Positions 28,856-39,490 of a stretch of DNA of 64,000 bases are shown here, piece by piece. The position numbers and the translations under genes are program-made. Position 1 is the first letter of the stretch. Every line of letters starts with the position of its first letter. The notes under the pieces are model-generated. The model ran no database searches, was not told the DNA's origin, and worked only from the letters and a program-made list of their open reading frames with translations. Source of the stretch: Cordylochernes scorpioides (taxonomy: Eukaryota; Arthropoda; Arachnida; Pseudoscorpiones; Chernetidae); assembly GCA_030710605.1 (NCBI GenBank), contig CP092882.1:23318610-23382609 (forward strand), given 5' to 3'.

Positions 28856-29434
28856 TCTGTATTTAACCTTATATAATCTTATATGGACATTATAATAATC
28901 AGTTTCAATCTCAAATATCTCTCTCTTAAAATCACCCTTCTACAGGGTAATAAAACACAACAATAGAACATAAATTTCTTCAACTATGTGTCAAGTTATA
29001 TTTTCTACATACTTTGAGAGAAGACCTACTCACGACTCTGAAATATCAAGTTTTATCTCTTTTATAGCAAAATATTCCTATGACTCCGATTAATATAATC
29101 AAAGACATCTAATTCTTTAACACAATTTACATTTTCTTTTATAAATTAGAATAAAAACAAGCTGAATTTTCTTAGAAGTTTTCTTTACCTAAAGCTGAGA
29201 TGGATAGCATGATTTCTTTCTTCGTAGTTCTACACCTTCATATTTACATGCAATTCTACTGTCCTCCAAGCTTATTCTCATAGTTTGACTTAATTATTAA
29301 TGACCAAGATTCCACGCTACAGTATCGCATATATAAGCAGAATCATCCAATATAATGTTAGAGCTCTAAACAAGGCGATCTGTTATATTAAATTGGCGAA
29401 ACCGCTTGGAGAATTCTCTCTTCTCTAGAACCTT

Positions 29435-29540
29435 TTTAATCTCTAGCTTTCGAGTACAAACACCCTTCTACAGGACAAAACATGGTATGACCTCCTGTAA
29501 AAGGGCGTTTGTGTTCAAAAGCTAAAGATTAAAATGATTT
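29435..29540. repeat. Inverted pair of PLE-type ends
   Basis: CTAGCTTTCGAGTACAAACACCCTTCTACAGG faces CCTGTAAAAGGGCGTTTGTGTTCAAAAGCTA across about 20 bp. Both are worn versions of the CTGTAGAAGGG...CGAAAGC hairpin. Confidence 0.5.
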
Positions 29541-30479
29541 TAAAAATAATATTTTTTTCCTTGGAGGCATGATACCTACATATTCTTAATAATAAAATCC
29601 TTTTTAAATCAAATATATAAAATTCAACCAAAAAAATAGATGAATTTTCTACCATTTCATATCAAAATTTCAACTTTTTTTCAATTTCCCATTCTCTCTA
29701 ATCGTATTTGTGCTCGTTTTAAAAAAAAAGTTAAAAACAGAAAATAAGAAATTGTATTAATCACATGCAAGATAACGATCCTTACAAACCATTAACGGAT
29801 TTTTTTGTGTATATATTGGTATTCTTTCTTGAAGAGGTACCCAGCTGTGTGGAATGAATGAGAGAGACTGAAGCAGTATTCAGGGGATGTACATTAATCT
29901 CCAACCCAGACTATCACATTGATGGAAGATGGCGAGGGTACACACCCTGAAAAATGAGCTTCCTGCTGTGACCCAACTAATATTGGTTCTTATAGTAAGC
30001 CGAAGAATTGTTTTTTTTTTTCTATCTTACCTTTTTTTTTTCTCTCTTCTTATCATATTTGGCGAAGTTGTGTTTGTTTTATGGTTGTCAGTAATATCAT
30101 TTTTGCTCTTCTATTAAGGTCTATACAAGGTTATCAATCAATCGCTGATTAATTCTGGTTGCTAGGTTTTGTGCCCTGGAATTATATATTTTGGTAAGGT
30201 GTGTGGAAGATAGGGTCGTGATGATAATTAATGGTTCTTGAATTATTATAATGAAGAAGAGTTCTAATTAATATGTTTATTATAAATGTTATGTAACGGA
30301 ATATATTACAGGTTGGAATTATATTTAAATGAATATTGATGATACCACTTTAATTTCTATATTTTTTAACCGTTTATTAATCAACGAATCATTGTCGTTT
30401 TTTCGATAGTAATTGATTTTAGTAAAGAGGAGAATAGTGGGTCATTTGAACATAAAAAGTGAACTATAGAATAAGAATA
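29541..30479. other. Unassigned sequence
   Basis: Mostly AT-rich. The segment 29830-30150 is GC-richer and could be a LINE 3' tail, but it has no diagnostic motif. Confidence 0.35.
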
Positions 30480-30722
30480 AAAAAAGCATATCCTTATCGT
30501 GTAACTGAAAGTTGCTAATGGCTTGCGTCATCTATCGGAATAAATATCAACTATTCGTTTATTTTTTTAATTATTCCAGAATTAGATAAATACCCATTAG
30601 AATGAGAATGGGTATTTGGACGATTCTAGAATAATTTAAAATCAACCTATAGTTGATATTTATTCCGATAGATGGCTCAACCCATTAGCAACTTTCAGTT
30701 AAATGATAAGGAGATGCCTTTT
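30480..30722. repeat. Foldback repeat of family A
   Basis: The left arm starts AAAAAGCATATCCTTATCGTG and the right arm ends GATAAGGAGATGCC. GAAAGTTGCTAATGG and its partner confirm family A. The hammerhead is missing. Confidence 0.6.
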
Positions 30723-30879
30723 TCTTAATTTAATCACCTTATCCCAGTACAAATTCATATTTGTACTATTTTTTCACAGTATAGGATAAGATTTTGTATG
30801 TATTTAGGGATTATATTTATGCAATACTACACTCAGCAATTTCCTTATTAAATGGATAGATGACTGAATGGAATGAATT

Positions 30880-30950
30880 GGCGATATTTGGCAACCATGA
30901 TACGGGATCGGATCCCAGGTTGGTTGCTTTTTTTTCTGAATAAATAATAC
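30880..30950 (+). pseudogene. tRNA-derived T-arm remnant
   Basis: CGGGATCGGATCCCAGG is a B-box-like hairpin followed by a T run. The upstream part (GAATTGGCGATATTTGGC) no longer folds as a D-arm. Confidence 0.25.
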
Positions 30951-31299
30951 TTCAATGAATTCAGTACTACAGTAACTCTAGATATCTAAATTCGGAGCTT
31001 TTTCTACATGTGTAGATCTGTGGTGCAATTTTACAGTAAAAGGCAAAATACTCTCTATGATTATCATGGCCTTTACCACGTGTACTTGATATATATATAT
31101 ATCTTATATAAAAAAGATTTTCTGCTTGAATTTAGATCATGTTGAGGATTATGCCATGGAGTTATTTGCTGGTTATTTTTAGTACTAAATGGTATTGATG
31201 ATGCAGTCGTGGTTAAATCTTGAAACTATAATAATAAAATTAAGGAAGATTGAAAATAGCTTTAATTTAGCTGATGGAATATAGCAAACATAATTTGAT

Positions 31300-31605
31300 A
31301 AAAATACTTCCTGGATTAAGGCGTAATTTGGCCTTAAATATCCATTTCTTGATTTTTCGGGAAGCCATTGGGACCAAAAAATATTTTTGGTCGCAGTGGT
31401 TACAGCCTTCTCCACGCTGACGAACGCCAACAGCGCGAAACGCGTTCGTGGATGGCTTTTCTTGATTTATCAAGAAATTGGGTTGGCCAAATATCACGGA
31501 GCAAGCTAAATAAACGTTTAGTTTATTTTTGCTCCACTAGATGGCTCTCTGCCATCTAAAAAACACATGTGCTTGTGGTCAGGAGATGCCTTCTTTATTT
31601 TTAAT
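31300..31605 (+). repeat. Family A' repeat with hammerhead
   Basis: It contains the hammerhead at 31412-31451, then GATTTATCAAGAAATTGGG, GGCCAAATATCACGG, CACTAGATGGCTCTCTGCC and the end CAGGAGATGCC. Related pieces lie at 33505, 36840, 45950, 46305 and 47058. Confidence 0.65.
31412..31451 (+). ncRNA. Type I hammerhead motif with one stem II mismatch
   Basis: CCACG pairs with CGTGG (31447-31451). CTGACGA is 31417-31423 and fits CUGANGA. Stem II is ACGC-CAACA-GCGC, so the pair next to the core is A-C rather than G-C. GAAA (31437-31440) and CGCGTT follow, giving a GUU cleavage triplet. The sister copy at 47206-47245 has the G, so this is a point-mutated ribozyme. Confidence 0.7.
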
Positions 31606-31629
31606 ATCAACACCTGACCCACTTATCTT

Positions 31630-31727
31630 TTATTTATATATATATATATCATATATATATATATCATATATATCATATATATATCATATATATCATATAT
31701 ATATCATATATATATATATATATATCA

Positions 31728-31757
<30 letters not shown>
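31630..31757. repeat. AT/ATC microsatellite
   Basis: Runs of TATATA interrupted by regularly placed C residues (ATATATC units). Similar AT runs border many Helitron ends in the window. Confidence 0.8.
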
Positions 31758-31758
<1 letters not shown>

Positions 31759-32237
31759 GATGTACTATAGCGCCAACTGTTATCAATTATAAAACTATTT
31801 TAGTGGCGTATTATTCTTTTTTTAAAATAAAACAATTTCTACTGTCCTTACTGCGATGAAAAAAATTAAAGGGAGGGCCTGGCTCATCAGTGGTGAACCC
31901 TCCCAGCGGTTTCGCCAGTTTAATCTACCATACCGCTGTTATATTGCATTTTTGGAACTTCCTTTTATAGGTGACCGTTGTAAGAATCTTGGAATGGGTA
32001 TTTTAGAAGACCTATGGACATAAGCTTTTAGGACAGCAGAATTATATAATTATAAATATATAATATGCTTCGAGCAATCGCTCTTCCGCAAATATCAAAT
32101 TGTGTTTTTATTAGAACAATAATGTTATGATGTACTATAGCGCCAACTGTTATCAATTATAAAACTATTTTAGTGGCGTATTATTCTTTTTTTAAAATAA
32201 AACAATTTCTACTGTCCTTACTGCGATGAAAAAATTA
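31757..32237. repeat. Family B unit in partial tandem (370-bp period)
   Basis: A segment of about 111 bp starting ATGATGTACTATAGCGCC occurs at 31757-31868 and again at 32127-32237, nearly unchanged. Between them lies the rest of a unit, including the family B core at 31879-31918 on the minus strand. This makes roughly 1.3 tandem units of a 370-bp non-coding repeat, the layout of animal retrozyme-like elements. Sequence TATCTTTTAT with ACACCTGACCCACT lies on both sides (31605 and 32250). Confidence 0.65.
31879..31918 (-). ncRNA. Family B permuted hammerhead core
   Basis: Minus strand: CTGGC, GAAA, CCGCTGGGAGGGTTCACCA, CTGATGA, GCCAG. The closing helix is CTGGC/GCCAG rather than the usual TTGGC/GCCAA, a paired change that keeps the helix. 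Confidence 0.5.
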
Positions 32238-32325
32238 ATATATAATATTAACACCTGACCCACTTATCTTTTATTTTTTCTATTGTTTTTTCATATATAT
32301 AAATTTTGAAAATAGAGCAATCCAT

Positions 32326-32463
32326 AGATAAATCTTTAATTAAAAAGGCATATATTGGATCAAAAAAATAATATATTTTACCAATATTTCAGCTGGCTGA
32401 ACGCCAACCTAGAAACACCTTGATAAAGGTTGGCGTTCAGCCAGCTGAAATATTGGTAATATA
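32326..32463. repeat. Foldback repeat, AACGCCAACC family, cut by a Helitron
   Basis: The left arm (CAGCTGGCTGAACGCCAACC) and right arm (GGTTGGCGTTCAGCCAGCTG) face each other closely. The outer part of the right arm is interrupted where the Helitron at 32464 begins. Confidence 0.6.
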
Positions 32464-33034
32464 TCTCTATATATATAAAAGTCAATTTCTGTCTGTCTGT
32501 CTGTTTCGCGATAAACTCAAAAACTACTGAACCAATTGGTACCAAATTTTGCATGTCGCTTTTTATAAACCCGAGGAAAATTTTCGGCTGCATTTTGATT
32601 AGTATTTTTGGCTATTTCTTTTTTTCATTTGAAGAACCTTTTTTTTACGCGGACTAATCCGGAATGGAATGAATACCTAAATATGGCCATTTTTTTTAAA
32701 GCATCGGTGGTTCAGTGGTAGAATGCTCGCCTGCCACGCGGGCGGCCCGGGTTCAATTCCCGGCCGATGCATTTTTTTTTTTACAATTTTTAAAACTCAT
32801 TTATATGATATATAATATAAATATATATAATTATATCAACTATATTAATTAAATCAAATACCTAAACACTAATATAATACAATTTTTGCCATCACACACT
32901 TTTTTCCTGTAGTTTATGTGTTACTTCTGTATTGCTATTCTATGGCACTTCTAATATTTATTATTGATATACTTTTAGTATGAAGGAAATTGCACCCAAG
33001 GGATTTCTCGGGCGAAGCCGGGTCATTCGCCTAG
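32464..33034 (+). mobile_element. Non-autonomous Helitron carrying tRNA-Gly
   Basis: The left end is A followed by TCTCTATATATATAAAAGTC, and the right end is CGGGCGAAGCCGGG, ATTCGC, CTAG and then T. These are standard Helitron borders. The left region has CTGTCTGTCTGTCTG and CCAATTGGTACCAAATTTTG. No protein gene is present. The inverse of this left end occurs at the Helitron of 46545-47045. A tRNA-Gly gene lies in the middle. Confidence 0.8.
32701..32771 (+). tRNA. tRNA-Gly (anticodon GCC)
   Basis: The 71-nt sequence folds fully. Acceptor GCATCGG pairs with CCGATGC, and the discriminator is A. D-stem is GTTC/GAAT, anticodon stem CTCGC/GCGGG with loop CTGCCAC (GCC), and T-stem CCGGG/CCCGG with loop TTCAATT. 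A T run follows directly as a Pol III terminator. It sits inside a Helitron, so it may be a captured copy, but nothing visible prevents function. Confidence 0.88.
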
Positions 33035-33504
33035 TATATATATAAATAACAAAATTGTTTATTTTTTAAAAAGAGCCTAAATTGAGTTAAAAATAAATTT
33101 TAAAATATTTGCAACTATATTTCGAATAAGAACATAAATTATATAGTACAAAGGTTGTGTGTGTTAATTTTTGAAATTTGACTAGACTCCGAGCTCATAG
33201 TTAATACTAAGTTACTAATTAGGCATTAATTAACATATATGAACCCACCCCAGAGCCTCCAAATTTACAAATCATTCCTTAATAGAAATAATGAAACTAG
33301 ATACATATCTCTTAACACTAATTACAGCCTTACCATAATTCTTGCTTCCATTGTTATATTCCAACATCATATATATTTCTTCTTCTTATATATATATATA
33401 TGTCGTAATTTATATAATATCAAGATCTATAATTTTTTTTCGCCAAAATAAGTATGTAAATATGTTAAGCTTGTGTTAAAATGTAAATATGCAAATTCAC
33501 CCAT

Positions 33505-33640
33505 TTATAAAAACTGTATAGCGCCATGGCAGAGCGCCATCTAGTGGAACAAAACTAAACTAAATGTTCCGTGATATTTGGCCAACCCAATTTCTTGTGA
33601 TAAATCAAGAAAAGTCAACCACGAACGTGTTCATATTTTT
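33505..33640 (-). repeat. Family A' fragment
   Basis: GCAGAGCGCCATCTAGTGG, GATATTTGGCCAACCC and AACCACGAACGTGTT match the 5' part of the family A' element. It breaks inside the hammerhead, of which only the stem I strand remains. Confidence 0.5.
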
Positions 33641-33659
33641 AAATTAATTTTTCACATAT

Positions 33660-33950
33660 ATATGTATGTATTTGGCCCAGCCACATTGCCAGCAAAACAC
33701 CTCTTTGGTAGATTGTGAAGATTCCATTAGATCCCGTGTGGATCTCATGGAATAAAGTCCGCCCTAGACTGACGAGGGCCATTAGCCCGAAACCATGGTC
33801 TCTAGGTGGACGCTTATCAGTTTGCCAAAGTTGGTGTTGCGGCTTTGTCACCGACCCGATGCCGCTAGTTGCGGCGACGGTCAATAGATGGCGTCAGATT
33901 CTGACGTTAATTTTGACGGGAGAGGCGACCATTGCTTCCATATATGTATG
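33660..33950 (+). repeat. Family C repeat with hammerhead
   Basis: This is a GC-richer unit with the hammerhead at 33763-33806, then GTCACCGACCCGATGCCGC, and an end block TTTTGACGGGAGAGGCGACC. The same end block is found at 46490-46520, so this is a dispersed family. It is non-coding: open frames on both strands over the hammerhead are by-products. Confidence 0.65.
33763..33806 (+). ncRNA. Type I hammerhead ribozyme, all helices perfect
   Basis: Stem I is CCTAGA (33763-33768) with TCTAGG (33801-33806). CTGACGA is 33769-33775. Stem II is GGGC-CATTA-GCCC (33776-33788). GAAA is 33789-33792. Stem III is A-CC/GG-U closed by AT, ending in the GUC triplet, with cutting predicted after C33800. Every invariant core base is present and each stem is fully paired, the best hammerhead in the window. 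Confidence 0.9.
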
Positions 33951-34017
33951 TGTGAATTAAAATGAAACTTATCCGTGGAAACATGATGTTTTCAACTTAA
34001 CATACAGTATATATGAT

Positions 34018-34200
34018 GCACTAGCGCGCCATCTGTTATGAAAATTCGAAACTATTTTAAACGCGTAATATTCTTTTTGAAATTTTAGCCGATTAACCAG
34101 ACCCTCCCATTAATTTTTCCATTGCAGTAAGGGCAGTAGAATTTTTTTTATTTCAAAAAGAATCTTACGCGTCTAAAATAATTTCAAATTTTTATACAGT
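34018..34200. repeat. Family B arms, foldback remnant
   Basis: ATGCACTAGCGCGCCATCTG with AAACGCGTA at the left is mirrored by TTACGCGTCTAAAATAATTTC at the right. The centre keeps ACCCTCCCATTAATTTTTCC, part of the core region, but not the GAAA/CTGATGA motif. Confidence 0.5.
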
Positions 34201-34204
34201 ATAT

Positions 34205-34365
34205 GTTTTGAAAATAGACGTTAAGTGGCCCTGAGTTTGTTGTTGACACATATTAATATGTTATAATAACTTGATAAAGGTTGGCGTTCAGCCAACTGAA
34301 ATATTGGTGAAATAAATGATATTTTGATCCAATATATGCCTTTTTAATTAAAATACAGTATATGT
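34205..34365 (+). repeat. Single arm, AACGCCAACC family
   Basis: GGCCCTGAGTTTGTTGTTGACAC then TTGATAAAGGTTGGCG, CTGAAATATTGG and GATCCAATATATGCC. It equals the right half of the foldback at 15462-15757. Confidence 0.6.
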
Positions 34366-34564
34366 GATGCGCCGATTTTCTTCATCGAAATCCTGAACAA
34401 TCGTGATTGGATTATTTTTTTTATTTGCATAAAAGGGATGGGAAGGATTATTAACTTGAATACGACAGCATTTTACCTATTTGAGGGTGCTGTCTCTTTC
34501 ATTAATAAAGCTGCTTCAATATAATGTACATTCTAGCCAGTGTCACTTTCTCAGCTATATATGA

Positions 34565-35010
34565 CTAGCCGAATGACCCGTGCAACACCCGTGTTTTACC
34601 CGATTGTGAATGTTTTGATTCAAATACTATTTGTTACAATTATAAATTGGCGCCTTAAATAAATGCATATGTTAGTTAATAACTATAGCCTATGTGCTTT
34701 ATCTGTCTATGTACTGTTGGCTTCCGTAGGCGTCTCTTACTGGGAAAAAGAAAGAGAGGATTCCATTTGGTTATTAACTAATATATGCATTTATTTAAGG
34801 AGCGACCCGCTCCAACACAATGGTTACAAAAACGAAAAAGCGAGTGGGGGGGGGGGGAAAGTAGCGTGATCGTAGCCGACCAATAGGGGGGCGCCATTCC
34901 AAAAAAAAAAAGTAAACGGTGACAGAGATGACTGATGAAGAATGACGCTCGTAACTGTATATAGAATGTTAGATTTTCTCTTTCATTCGGTGACATATAC
35001 CTTTTTGAGG
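34565..35010 (-). mobile_element. Helitron 3' end, minus sense; left border only
   Basis: CTAG at 34565-34568 preceded by A, then ACCCGTGCAACACCCGTGT, is the mirror of a Helitron 3' terminus. The far end was not found and the right limit given is approximate. A G12 tract lies at about 34845. Confidence 0.5.
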
Positions 35011-35019
35011 TGATGCCAT

Positions 35020-35600
35020 TTTGTAAAAAAATATTGTAAATTTTCAAAATTGAATGTTTAATATTATTTTGTAAATGATGGAGTTAAATATTTAAAACAA
35101 AAATAGAATTAACAAATATTGTAAAATAAGTTTTTATTTTAATCATCCTTTTGTCAACATACATAATATAGTGTGTGTGTTTTATAAACCTGGACTAATA
35201 TGAAACAATAATAACAATGAAGAAAATAAAGATTTTCTGAAAATCACCTCACCTATTGTCACACACACAATGCCTTAAGCTATATAAGAAATAATTTTAC
35301 AATTTTTTAATTTTCAGAGTTATTGTCTGAATAACGATATACATACTGAAAGGTATATATACAACTTCCTTAAGTTTTGTTCATGAGTATGTAGAAGATA
35401 CAGAATATTTAAAAATATATATAAGTGTTATTTTTAAGTGTTTTTTTTTTTCTGTGGAGTTTTATAACCTTGTTCATAACAAAATCGTACACCCAAATCA
35501 CAAGATAGAGAATTCCTATTTTACGTTTAAATTTAACATCTGGTCGGAAATATCTTCGAAATAAAAACAAGATAACCGTCCAGTCAAGATCTGTAATGTC
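35020..35600. other. Mostly unassigned; MITE remnant at 35330-35392
   Basis: CGATATACATACTGAAAGG and CTTCCTTAAGTTTTGTTCATGAGT are the end of an ACTCATGG-family MITE. The rest is AT-rich without recognised features. Confidence 0.4.
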
Positions 35601-35604
35601 TTAT

Positions 35605-35825
35605 ACACTCATGGACAAAACTTGAGGAAGTGGAAATAATCTGATGTCGCTGGTCGTTTTAATATTATTATTTTTGTGGAGACAAGAGGCAATTTTATTC
35701 ATACTTGTTTACCTCGTGTGTCTTCATTAAGAGTCACTGTGTATCAAATACTTTCAGAGTTATTGTCCGTATCCTGATATACATTCTAAGAAGTACAACT
35801 TCCTTAAGATTTGTCTATGCGTGTA
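35605..35825. mobile_element. MITE, ACTCATGG family
   Basis: Left end ACACTCATGGACAAAACTTG after TA; right end ACTTCCTTAAGATTTGTC...GTGTA. Length about 220 bp, same interior as its relatives (CTTGTTTACCTCGTGTGTC). Confidence 0.65.
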
Positions 35826-36519
35826 GCTAACTATACTATATTGTTAACTGGACAAATATACCAAACGACAACAAAATACAATGATAGGAGCGTCGATTGT
35901 TCAAAAGTATCGCTTCATTTATTATCAATGTTCAGAGAGCTCTTGTACCTTTCTCTGCGCATCTCCAAAAACTCATATCTTCTCAAGATGTTTATCTAGC
36001 ATCCTATAAAAAGTGTTCTGCAAGCGGATACGAACTCAAGTCCCTCGGGGTAGAAACTAGATTTAATTCATTTTTATGGCTCATCTAATTATTCTCAAGG
36101 CACACTTTACCTTAATAACTTCTCATTTGCCTTTTCATTTCCCCGGGGATTCCAGAAGACATTGTTGTGTGTATAGACCTCGCTCCACGCCGCGCTTACT
36201 TCATTTCTTTGAATGTTTTATTTCCATCTCATATCTCTTCTGAATGGATGCTACTCAACAAGATAAAACACTCAAGAAATATTCCCTTTTTTATATATAA
36301 ATAAATTTGTTTGTTGAAAAATTAGCATATTCTCTGATCGTGAAGCTATAAGTAATTGATGGTTAGGTCATCTGTAAAAATAAATATAAAGTAATCGTTA
36401 AAATTTTTAATTATTCCAGAATATTTTAAACAAATACCCTTTCAATTCAATAAAACTTGTATCAATATTAAGTAAAAAAATAAAGCCTCCAGGGAAATTA
36501 TCATTTTTAAAACCTTTTT

Positions 36520-36620
36520 CATCTCTAGCTTTCGGGTACGAACGCCCTTCTACCTTGAATGAGAGAGCTTGACTCATCAGTAGTGAACCCTCTAAGCAGT
36601 TTCGCCAAATTAATCTCTAG
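36520..36620 (-). repeat. Family B core with adjoining PLE-type end
   Basis: AGCTTTCGGGTACGAACGCCC is a PLE-type end, followed at 36569-36608 (minus) by a family B core: TTGGC, GAAA, CTGATGA, GTCAA. The helix is kept with one G-U pair. Confidence 0.5.
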
Positions 36621-36839
36621 ACCTCTCTACTATTGTATTGGATTGTTTTGGTATATACCTTGTATTTTATATGGAAGGCAGCTTAGGGGTGTTTAGTGAA
36701 CCTATGGACATAATCTTATAGGTCTGTGGAGGTACATACATATAATTTCAAGGTATTGTATCGAGCTATAAGCTCTGAAAAGGTTTTTTTGAAAATATAA
36801 TTTTCTCTGAAGGCTTGATATTTTTACTCAAATTTCCTT

Positions 36840-36960
36840 TCTTGATTAATCGATAAAGCCAATTAGGTACACGTTTCATACTGCTAGTCTTCGTCAGTGT
36901 GGTGCAGGCTGTACTTCAAGAAAGCTAGACCTAGAGGCTTCTTGGAAAAATCAAAGAATG
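36840..36960 (-). repeat. Family A' fragment with decayed hammerhead
   Basis: The minus strand has CACCACACTGACGAAGACTA and GAAACGTGTA. CTGACGA and GAAA are intact but stem II no longer pairs. Confidence 0.45.
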
Positions 36961-37059
36961 GGTATTCAAAGCCCGTAATTTGTAAGTGTTATTAATGAGT
37001 CACTTCACCCTTTCTATATATACGCCAACCATCTTCTCCCCTTTCAAGGAAACTCGTTC

Positions 37060-37330
37060 TTACTATGTTGCCATAACACTATAAGAATGGAAAATAAACC
37101 ATATTTGTGGAAAAGCTTTGCTCGATACAATACTTTGAAATTATATGTATGTACTTCTACAGACCTATAAGCTTATGTCCATAAGTTTACTAAACACCCC
37201 TAAGCTGCCTTCCATAGAAAATGCAGGGTATATAACAAAACCAGTATAATACAATAGTAGAGCGGTCTAGAGATTAATTTGGCGAAACCGCTGTGAGGGT
37301 TCACTACTGATGAGCCAAGCCCTCTCATTC
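37060..37330 (+). repeat. Family B unit with permuted core
   Basis: The unit includes CTTATGTCCATAAGTTTACT and a core at 37279-37318: TTGGC, GAAA, CCGCTGTGAGGGTTCACTA, CTGATGA, GCCAA. It faces the minus-sense copy at 36569-36608. Confidence 0.55.
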
Positions 37331-37479
37331 AATAACTCATATCATTGCAGTAAGGTATGTAGAGATAATATTTGAAGATATTTAAAAGAAACGCATTGCC
37401 AGTAAATTTATTTGTGTAAAATATTAACGATAGATGGCAATAAAATTCAATTTACAAATATATATTGGTTATGAAAACA

Positions 37480-37740
37480 TATTTTGCGGAAGAGCTTTGC
37501 TCGATGCAATACCTTGAAATTATATGTATGTACCTCTACAGACCTATAAGCTTATGTCCATAGGTTCCCTAAACACCACTGAGCTGCCTTCCATAGAAAA
37601 TGCACAGTATATCCCAAACATATCCAATACAATAGTAGAGCGGTCTAGATGTTAATTTGGCGAAACCGCTGAGAGGGTTCACTACTGATGAGTCAAGCCC
37701 ACACATTCAATAACTTATATCTTGCAGTAAGGTCTGTAGA
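37480..37740 (+). repeat. Family B unit with permuted core (second)
   Basis: Direct relative of the 37060 unit, offset by about 378 bp, so the two may be a tandem pair. Core at 37657-37696: TTGGC, GAAA, CTGATGA, GTCAA. Confidence 0.55.
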
Positions 37741-38044
37741 GATAATAATTGATGATATCATTGAAAAGAAACAGATTTTCAGTAAATTTATTTGTTGCAA
37801 ATTTTAAGAATGATTGACCTAGAAAAGGATGACAATGGTTTGCACAAACGTAGAAATAAAGATTAAGAAATTTCAAGTGATCTACACCTAATGATATTTA
37901 TAAATGCAACCTTACACATAATGTTATTTTCAATACATTTGTGATTGTAATGGATACATTCAAACAAAAATAGATTTTTCTAAAACATTAAAATTTGAAA
38001 AATAGTACAAATGTGGTATTGTACTGGGAAAAGGTACATACATT

Positions 38045-38332
38045 ATGAAAAAGGCATCTCTTTATCGTGCAACTAAAAGTTGCGGATGGCTAGCGCCATC
38101 TATCGGAATAAATATAATCTATTCTCGTTGATTTTAAATTATTCCAGAATTGGCCAAATACCCATTCTTGATTAATCAATAAAAGCTAACCACGTAAGGC
38201 TAATTCAGTGAGGGTATTTAGTCAATTCTGGAATAATCAAAAATCAACGAGAATAATTTATATTTATTCCGATAGATGGCGCAAACCATCAGCAACTTTC
38301 AGTTGCACGCTAAGGAGATGCCTTTTTCATAA
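38045..38332. repeat. Foldback repeat of family A
   Basis: Arms AAAAAGGCATCTCTTTATCGTG and its partner meet near 38190-38210 (CTAACCACGTAAGG). The break is at the hammerhead, which is lost from both arms. Confidence 0.6.
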
Positions 38333-38477
38333 TCAAAATTTGAGTTAGAAAGAGAGTTGCGATCAATCGCGAATATAATTATTTAAAAATGAGTATACCT
38401 GGATCTATCAGAGAAAAACTTTTTTTTTATTTGGAGAAGAATTGATCCTTGTTTATCGTGAAATGTTTTGAAAAAAA

Positions 38478-38559
38478 TCAACATATATAGTCACGACCGT
38501 CATGGGTTCTGTCACGGATGCGCGTGCATCATCATTATGATCATTGTCATTATCTAATG

Positions 38560-38614
<55 letters not shown>

Positions 38615-38819
38615 CAACATATATAGTCACGACCGTCATGGGTTCTGTCATGGATGCGCGCGCATCATCATTATGATCATTATCATTATCTAATGATAAT
38701 AATAATAATAATTATTATTATATTATTATTATTATTATCAACATATATAGTCACGACCGTCATGGGTTCTGTCACGGATGCGCGCGCATCATCATTATGA
38801 TCATTATCATTATCTAATG

Positions 38820-38860
<41 letters not shown>

Positions 38861-38960
38861 TATTATTATTATTATTATATTATTATTATCCATCCATTAT
38901 ATATATAGTAACGACCGTCATGGGCCGGCCGGTTCTGTCACGGATGCGCGCGCACAGGGA
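38478..38960 (+). repeat. Tandem repeat with (AAT)n/(ATT)n palindromes
   Basis: Units start TCAACATATATAGTCACGAC at 38478, 38614 and 38738, and a divergent one near 38889. Each has GTCATGGGTTCTGTCA, GGATGCGCG, CATCATTATGATCATT and a self-complementary AAT/ATT run of varying length. Lengths are 136, 124 and about 151 bp. Confidence 0.8.
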
Positions 38961-39079
38961 GGTCACGTGCTCGCCGGCAGCCAACGGGCGCGCGCCGCCG
39001 GCATTACGTCATAGATTATAAACACAAGGTAATAAGGCCAAATAAAAAAATAGTGTATGATAAGGGACAATTTGGATTA

Positions 39080-39415
39080 TCTACTTATATAATTGCCTTA
39101 TTCTCTCTGTGTGAAGTTCACTGTGTGGGCAGAATGGATAAAATAAAAAAAAGTGTCAAGGGATGGGAATCGAACCCACGACCTTCCGCTTACCGGGCAG
39201 ATGCCATGACCACTAGGCTACCCTGGACATATTTTTTCGTTCACACTTTTATTTTTATATTTTCAAGACACACACAGTTTGGGGCGGGACGTTTCATAAG
39301 AGAGACATCCACGGCGCCAATTTATAATTGTAACGAATAGTATTTTAATTAAAACATTTTTAAAATATATACGCACTCGGGTAAAACCCGGGCGTTGCCC
39401 GGGCCATTCGTCTAG
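39080..39415 (+). mobile_element. Non-autonomous Helitron with tRNA-like sequence
   Basis: Exact borders: A, TCTACTTATATAATTGCC ... ACCCGGGCGTTGCCCGGG, ATTCGT, CTAG, T. It is a 336-bp relative of 2635-3140. The left flank (GACAATTTGGATTA) also occurs without the Helitron at about 53545, a candidate empty site. Confidence 0.8.
39154..39228 (-). pseudogene. tRNA-like sequence (Thr-GGT-like)
   Basis: 75 nt with A and B boxes. Acceptor GTCCAGG pairs with CCTTGAC except for one mismatch. The anticodon loop reads CCGGTAA, giving GGT, but position 33 is C rather than the nearly universal U, so aminoacyl-tRNA function is doubtful. Confidence 0.5.
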
Positions 39416-39490
39416 TGTTTATATATTCACAGAGCTACTTCAGCACTTCACTACGCTCTTTTTATATATATTATTTTTTAAAAACCTATT

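Noticed and set aside
31630-31757. AT-rich run as an origin or scaffold attachment site
   Set aside because: Simple microsatellite; sequence alone gives no support for such a function.
33639-33960. Two facing 81-codon frames as genes
   Set aside because: Both overlap the family C hammerhead and have no protein motif; the RNA structure explains the sequence better.
38478-38960. CRISPR-like array
   Set aside because: Repeats are separated by simple AAT/ATT tracts, not unique spacers, and the genome is eukaryotic.
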